DNA of 40,824 nucleotides from an uncultured Bacteroidales bacterium. GTDB taxonomy: Bacteria; Bacteroidota; Bacteroidia; Bacteroidales; Paludibacteraceae. Of this stretch, positions 37,642 to 40,824 are shown in pieces. The stretch lies in NCBI GenBank assembly GCA_902769535.1, contig CACXPH010000015.1, positions 1 to 40,824 on the forward strand, read 5' to 3'. The notes under the pieces were generated by a model that saw only the letters and a list, made by a program, of their open reading frames with translations, did not search any database and was not told the DNA's origin. Each line of letters opens with the position of its first letter. Positions within the stretch are counted from its first letter, which is position 1. Made by a program: the position numbers and the translations under genes.

Positions 37642-38897
37642 TCTCTAATTCGTAAAACCTTTCGGCCATTTTTAATAACCAGTTCGAAAGGTCCCCACGG
37701 TATAACCCGTTCATTCGTTAATTCGTTAACTCCTTCATTCGTTAACACCACTCCTTCCGTGTTCGGATGGCACCACCACATCGGTGTCTGCTCCGGATCC
37801 GGCACACGGTACAAACGCCAGGCGCCTTTCGGATGATCCCCTAAGGTATAATCACTCAGCCATACCACTTCCTGCTCGAATTTCCGGTATAATATCCACA
37901 CCTTATCCCCTTCTTCCTTCGCGATAAACAGCCAGGTCGTATCCGGTAACACGGAGTAGTGCCAAACCGACTCCGCTTGCCTCAATTCCGTTGCCGTCTC
38001 GTTGTAACCCACATAGCCGTTCGAGGCCCAGTTACGTATCGTGCAGGTCGTATCCGCCGTATTGAAATCCAGATAGTAGAGCTCACCGGCATCCACCGGC
38101 TCCCTTTCCTCCAGCTTCATCAGACCGTTGTTCACATCCCCGGTCAGCAGGTAGTCAAACAGTTCCAGCACATAATACCCGTCTTCCGGCGCTGCCTGTC
38201 GTTCACCGGTCGGTGGCTCCACGTCCGTCCAGACGGCCCAGAGCGTGACATCCTTCTTCGGATAATACCGCTCTCCGGCCTGCCATATCTCAGGTTGTTC
38301 ATCCGTCGCTTCCGTGAGTTCGCTTGACGTCCAACCGGCAAAAAACCATCCGTCCTTATCCGCTCGCTTCGGCAGCACGATTCCGCTTCCCACTTCGGTT
38401 TCCTGTACCACCTCGCTAACCCCATCCGTCATCAGCGTCACGCTATAAGCCTGCGCCTGCGCCTCCGTCCAGGTAATCTCGTATTTCTCGATATGCAGCG
38501 AGTTGGTCGTTCCCATCACCTGCACCTCCAGCGTGCTCACCGTCTGCTCCCCACTCCATCCGATCGGCTGGTAGTCCGTGTTGTTATACGCGCCGAACCA
38601 CTCCATATACGTGCCTTCGTTCCGGTAGAGCTGCTTGCCGTCCGCTGTCATCGTGATAACCCCGGCTCCGCTACTCTTGTTCGACCTTACATACACCAGC
38701 ACTTTCTCCACCTCCACGCCATCCAACCTGCTCAACGTCAGCGTCGCCGTGTCTTTCGACGTGACGCTACCCTTACTGCCCGTATTGTAATACGTCGCCT
38801 TCATATCCTTAGGCCACGCACATTCCGCTTTCACAGTTCGTTTGTCCTGCACCGTCAGCGTCATCACCGCACTCAGCAAAAACAGCAGTACTCGCAC
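37638..38897 (-). CDS. Secreted protein with a Listeria/Bacteroides repeat
   Basis: A 419-residue exported protein (signal MRVLLFLLSAVMTLTV). Residues about 25-150 look like a beta-sandwich (TATLTLSRLDGVEVEKVLVYVRSNKSSGAG). Residues about 155-225 form an InlB/Listeria-Bacteroides (Flg_new-type) repeat: YSVTLMTDG, WFFAGWTSSE, KKDVTLWAVWT. The C-terminal half is beta-rich and unassigned. The start is GTG at 38897, supported by a promoter about 20 bp upstream. It heads the six-gene operon and may be a surface binding protein. An octamer array encodes TNEGVNELTNERV near the C-terminus. Confidence 0.78.
   Translation of the reverse strand: MRVLLFLLSAVMTLTVQDKRTVKAECAWPKDMKATYYNTGSKGSVTSKDTATLTLSRLDGVEVEKVLVYVRSNKSSGAGVITMTADGKQLYRNEGTYMEWFGAYNNTDYQPIGWSGEQTVSTLEVQVMGTTNSLHIEKYEITWTEAQAQAYSVTLMTDGVSEVVQETEVGSGIVLPKRADKDGWFFAGWTSSELTEATDEQPEIWQAGERYYPKKDVTLWAVWTDVEPPTGERQAAPEDGYYVLELFDYLLTGDVNNGLMKLEEREPVDAGELYYLDFNTADTTCTIRNWASNGYVGYNETATELRQAESVWHYSVLPDTTWLFIAKEEGDKVWILYRKFEQEVVWLSDYTLGDHPKGAWRLYRVPDPEQTPMWWCHPNTEGVVLTNEGVNELTNERVIPWGPFELVIKNGRKVLRIRE
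37708..37747. repeat. Octamer array near the 3' end of the repeat-protein gene (5 units)
   Basis: CGTTCATT, CGTTAATT, CGTTAACT, CCTTCATT, CGTTAACA. It encodes LTNEGVNELTNERV, almost the same peptide as in the neighbouring peptidase. Confidence 0.8.
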
Positions 38898-38916
38898 GTA
38901 TACAAAATTTTCGGTG

Positions 38917-38947
38917 CAAATTTACAATAATTTTTTCATATACACAA
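38917..38947 (-). promoter_or_regulatory. Promoter of the six-gene envelope operon
   Basis: On the minus strand TTG (38945-38947), 20 nt, TAAATTTG (38917-38924). It leaves a short leader before the GTG at 38897. Confidence 0.85.
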
Positions 38948-38984
38948 GCGCGCGCACATTTTTTCCTAATTTTTGTAGATTTAT

Positions 38985-39015
38985 TTGCAAGTATCAGAAA
39001 AAAATCGTAACTTTG
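38985..39015 (+). promoter_or_regulatory. Promoter of tnaA
   Basis: TTG (38985-38987), 20 nt, TAACTTTG (39008-39015). The leader of about 20 nt is too short for a TnaC-type attenuation peptide. Confidence 0.85.
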
Positions 39016-39043
39016 CACCCGCTAATAAAAATGCAATCATACT

Positions 39044-40417
39044 ATGGAACTTCCTTTCGCTGAATCATGGAAAATTAAGATGGTGGAACCCATCCGCAAA
39101 TCGACCCGCGCAGAGCGCGAACAGTGGCTGGCTCAGGCTAAGAACAACGTCTTCATGCTCCGCTCCGAACAAGTGTATATCGACCTGCTCACCGACTCCG
39201 GTACCGGCTCCATGTCCGACCGCCAGTGGGCCGCGATGATGACCGGTGACGAGAGTTACTCCGGCGCACGCTCGTTCTTCGAGTTCAAAGAGGTCGTAAC
39301 AACCCTCACGGGCTTCAATTATGTCATCCCGACTCACCAAGGACGTGCGGCAGAGAACGTGCTCTTCTCCTTCCTCGTTAAGCCCGGTCAGGTCATCCCC
39401 GGAAATGCGCATTTCGATACCACCAAAGGCCATATCGAGGCACGTAAAGCCTTTGCCATCGACGTGACCTGCGACGAAGCGAAAGATACCCAACTCGAAG
39501 CGCCGTTCAAAGGGAACGTCTCGCTCGAGAAACTGGAGAAAGTGCTGCGCGAGAACCAAGGCAACGTACCCTTCATGGTGCTTACCGTCACGAACAATAC
39601 CGTCGGTGGACAACCCGTCTCCATGGCGAACATCAAGGCTACCTGCGAGCTCTGTCATCGCTACGGCGTGCCCGTCAACATGGACTCCGCGCGCTTTGCC
39701 GAAAACGCCTATTTCATCAAGACCCGCGAGGCCGGCTATGCCGACAAGTCCATCAAAGAGATCGCACGCGAGATGTTCTCGTACGTGGACTCCATGACCA
39801 TGTCTGCCAAGAAAGACGGACTCGTCAACATGGGTGGTTTCATCGCTACCAATAAAGCCGAGTGGTACGAGGGCTGCAAGCAGTTCTGTATCCCCTTCGA
39901 GGGCTTCCTCACCTACGGTGGTATGAACGGTCGTGACATGAGTGCCTTAGCCGTCGGACTCATGGAGAACACCGAGTTCGACATGCTCGACACCCGTATT
40001 CGCCAAGTGCAGTACCTCGCAGCCAAACTCGATGAGTACGGTATCCCGTACCAGCGTCCTGCCGGAGGTCACGCCATCTTCGTCGATGCCGACAAGGTCC
40101 TCACGCAGATTCCCAAAGAAGAGTTCCCCGCGCAGACACTCACCTGCGAACTCTATCTCGAGGCCGGTATCCGTGCCTGCGAGATCGGTTATATCCTCGC
40201 CGACCGCGATCCGGTGACGCGCGAGAACCGCTTCGGCGGACTCGATTTCGTACGCCTCTGTATCCCGCGCCGTGTCTATACGAACAACCACATGGACGTC
40301 ATCGCAGCGGCACTCAAGAACGTCTACGACCGTCGCGATTCCATCACCCGTGGACTCAAGATCACCAAAGAAGCCCCGCTCATGCGCCACTTCACCGTCG
40401 AACTCGAACGACTGTAA
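39044..40417 (+). CDS. tnaA: Tryptophanase
   Basis: A 457-residue PLP beta-eliminating lyase turning tryptophan into indole, pyruvate and ammonia. Motifs: IDLLTDSGTGSMSDRQWAAM, IPTHQGRAAEN, DSARFAENAYFI, and the PLP lysine Lys257 in SAKKD. The C-terminal LMRHFTVELERL keeps the His of E. coli TnaA (His463), which tyrosine phenol-lyase replaces; this favours tryptophanase. The N-terminus MELPFAESWKIKMVEP is the Bacteroidetes type. No tnaC leader or tnaB permease is nearby, so regulation differs from E. coli. Indole is a gut signal compound. Confidence 0.92.
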   Translation: MELPFAESWKIKMVEPIRKSTRAEREQWLAQAKNNVFMLRSEQVYIDLLTDSGTGSMSDRQWAAMMTGDESYSGARSFFEFKEVVTTLTGFNYVIPTHQGRAAENVLFSFLVKPGQVIPGNAHFDTTKGHIEARKAFAIDVTCDEAKDTQLEAPFKGNVSLEKLEKVLRENQGNVPFMVLTVTNNTVGGQPVSMANIKATCELCHRYGVPVNMDSARFAENAYFIKTREAGYADKSIKEIAREMFSYVDSMTMSAKKDGLVNMGGFIATNKAEWYEGCKQFCIPFEGFLTYGGMNGRDMSALAVGLMENTEFDMLDTRIRQVQYLAAKLDEYGIPYQRPAGGHAIFVDADKVLTQIPKEEFPAQTLTCELYLEAGIRACEIGYILADRDPVTRENRFGGLDFVRLCIPRRVYTNNHMDVIAAALKNVYDRRDSITRGLKITKEAPLMRHFTVELERL

Positions 40418-40438
40418 TACAAGGTAGAACTACAAAAC

Positions 40439-40464
40439 AGAGAGCGGCCTCATGGTCGCTCTCT
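40439..40464. terminator. Intrinsic terminator after tnaA
   Basis: AGAGAGCG (40439-40446) pairs with CGCTCTCT (40457-40464), with three inner pairs and a TCAT loop, followed by TTT. It lies 22 bp past the tnaA stop and just beyond the stop of the opposing gene. Confidence 0.85.
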
Positions 40465-40466
40465 TT

Positions 40467-40824
40467 TCAGCGAGGAATGTGCTCTTTCGGAGGCGTCTCG
40501 AGCGAGTTGGGGACGCGAGAGTCGTCGAACAGGGGGTGCTGCGCATCGTACGCCTGACCACACACATACCACAGGTACGCCGTCATGGTCTTTTTGCCGG
40601 TCGGCGAGTCTTTCTGCGCATTGAACGCTTGCAGGTCGGTCGCCATGTGGCTCAGGTCTTTACGACGCGCCTTCACCGCTGCCGAAACTGCTCCGAAGCG
40701 GAGACGTGCGTTGATGGAGTCCTCGGTCTGCGAGATGTTGTTACCGTAGGTGTTACCCTTGCGGACGTACAGACGCGTACACTCGGTGCTGGTGGTCGCT
40801 GCTTCACGGTGCGTTCCAATCAGA
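40467..40824 (-). CDS. Truncated gene at the right edge, C-terminal 118 residues
   Basis: The frame ending at 40467 stays open to the window edge, so this is the 3' part of a longer minus-strand gene; internal ATG/GTG codons are not its start. Visible sequence includes CTRLYVRKGNTYGNNISQTE, then SINARLRFGAVSAAVKARRKDLSHMATDLQAFNAQ and YLWYVCGQAYDAQHP. The 'R-K-G...N...Q...R-x-R-F-G/A-A-x-x-A-x-A' layout vaguely recalls small Bacteroidetes proteins of unknown function. I cannot name the family. Confidence 0.6.
   Translation of the reverse strand, partial: LIGTHREAATTSTECTRLYVRKGNTYGNNISQTEDSINARLRFGAVSAAVKARRKDLSHMATDLQAFNAQKDSPTGKKTMTAYLWYVCGQAYDAQHPLFDDSRVPNSLETPPKEHIPR

Noticed and set aside
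38988-39043. TnaC-type leader peptide before tnaA
   Set aside because: The predicted leader is about 20 nt and has no Trp-containing small frame.
39044-40417. Tyrosine phenol-lyase instead of tryptophanase
   Set aside because: The C-terminal RHFT keeps the tryptophanase histidine, and the DSARFAENAYFI segment fits TnaA better.
1-40824. tRNA, rRNA genes and insertion sequences
   Set aside because: I saw no cloverleaf ending in CCA context, no rRNA-like stretch and no transposase in any frame, though a tRNA search program would be a firmer test.

Overview
The window comes from a Bacteroidota genome, most likely an uncultured member of the Bacteroidales. Ten promoters have the Bacteroidetes form: TTG, exactly 20 nt, then TAnnTTTG. 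Clear Shine-Dalgarno sequences are rare. Lineage-typical families are present: DUF4296 next to lspA, DUF4837, a Bacteroidetes-type tryptophanase, an S9B dipeptidyl peptidase and a Listeria/Bacteroides-repeat protein. I cannot name the genus.

Region 1 (1 to about 8.96 kb) is an accessory island read entirely from the minus strand. Its left part (1-3.1 kb) looks like the replication and early module of a prophage or plasmid-like element. It holds an HNH protein, a WYL_2/SH3-like protein, a winged-helix replication initiator with four 21-bp palindromic iterons inside its gene, small phage-type proteins and a two-helix membrane protein. It also has a 4 x 11-bp repeat array and a helically phased 10-bp repeat array. 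Next to it (3.27-8.49 kb) is a compact operon with its own promoter and terminator: a membrane-anchored Sel1-like protein, a type III modification subunit (Mod), a type III restriction subunit (Res) and a coiled-coil protein. The first gene carries a G9 tract that puts it out of frame as sequenced; eight or eleven Gs would restore it. That makes it a candidate phase-variation switch. A 72-bp tandem repeat (about six units) closes the island.

Region 2 (9.2-11.85 kb, plus strand) is a core operon: hpf, metK, lspA and a DUF4296 lipoprotein.

Region 3 (11.86-26.9 kb, minus strand) starts with yceD(DUF177)-rpmF and a pseudouridine synthase. It continues with an MMPL/RND transporter, a nucleotidyltransferase-like protein and a glycan cluster, and ends with holA. 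The cluster contains a GT-C-like protein, an ATP-grasp ligase, a GtrB/ArnC-like glycosyltransferase, a NeuD/PglD-like acyltransferase, an ArnE/ArnF-like SMR pair, WecE and a second GT-C-like protein. Together these could make an N-acylated amino-deoxysugar, load it on undecaprenyl phosphate, flip it and transfer it to a cell-surface acceptor.

Region 4 (27.1-40.8 kb) holds divergent pheS/glyA, an AraC-type regulator divergent from a DUF4837 lipoprotein, and a six-gene minus-strand operon (repeat protein, DPP-IV-like peptidase, ROK kinase, polysaccharide deacetylase, Ig-like lipoprotein, PnuC). A divergent tryptophanase and a truncated gene at the right edge follow.

The most striking pattern runs through regions 2-4 and seems absent from the island. 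Between 10.1 and 37.8 kb there are at least 26 short arrays of degenerate 7-bp (sometimes 8-bp) units. They sit between genes, across start and stop codons, and inside essential genes, where they encode peptides such as GERLEVR or TNEGVNELTNE. A second dispersed element, with two copies, has identical flanks around an 8-bp stem that differs between copies yet stays perfectly paired.
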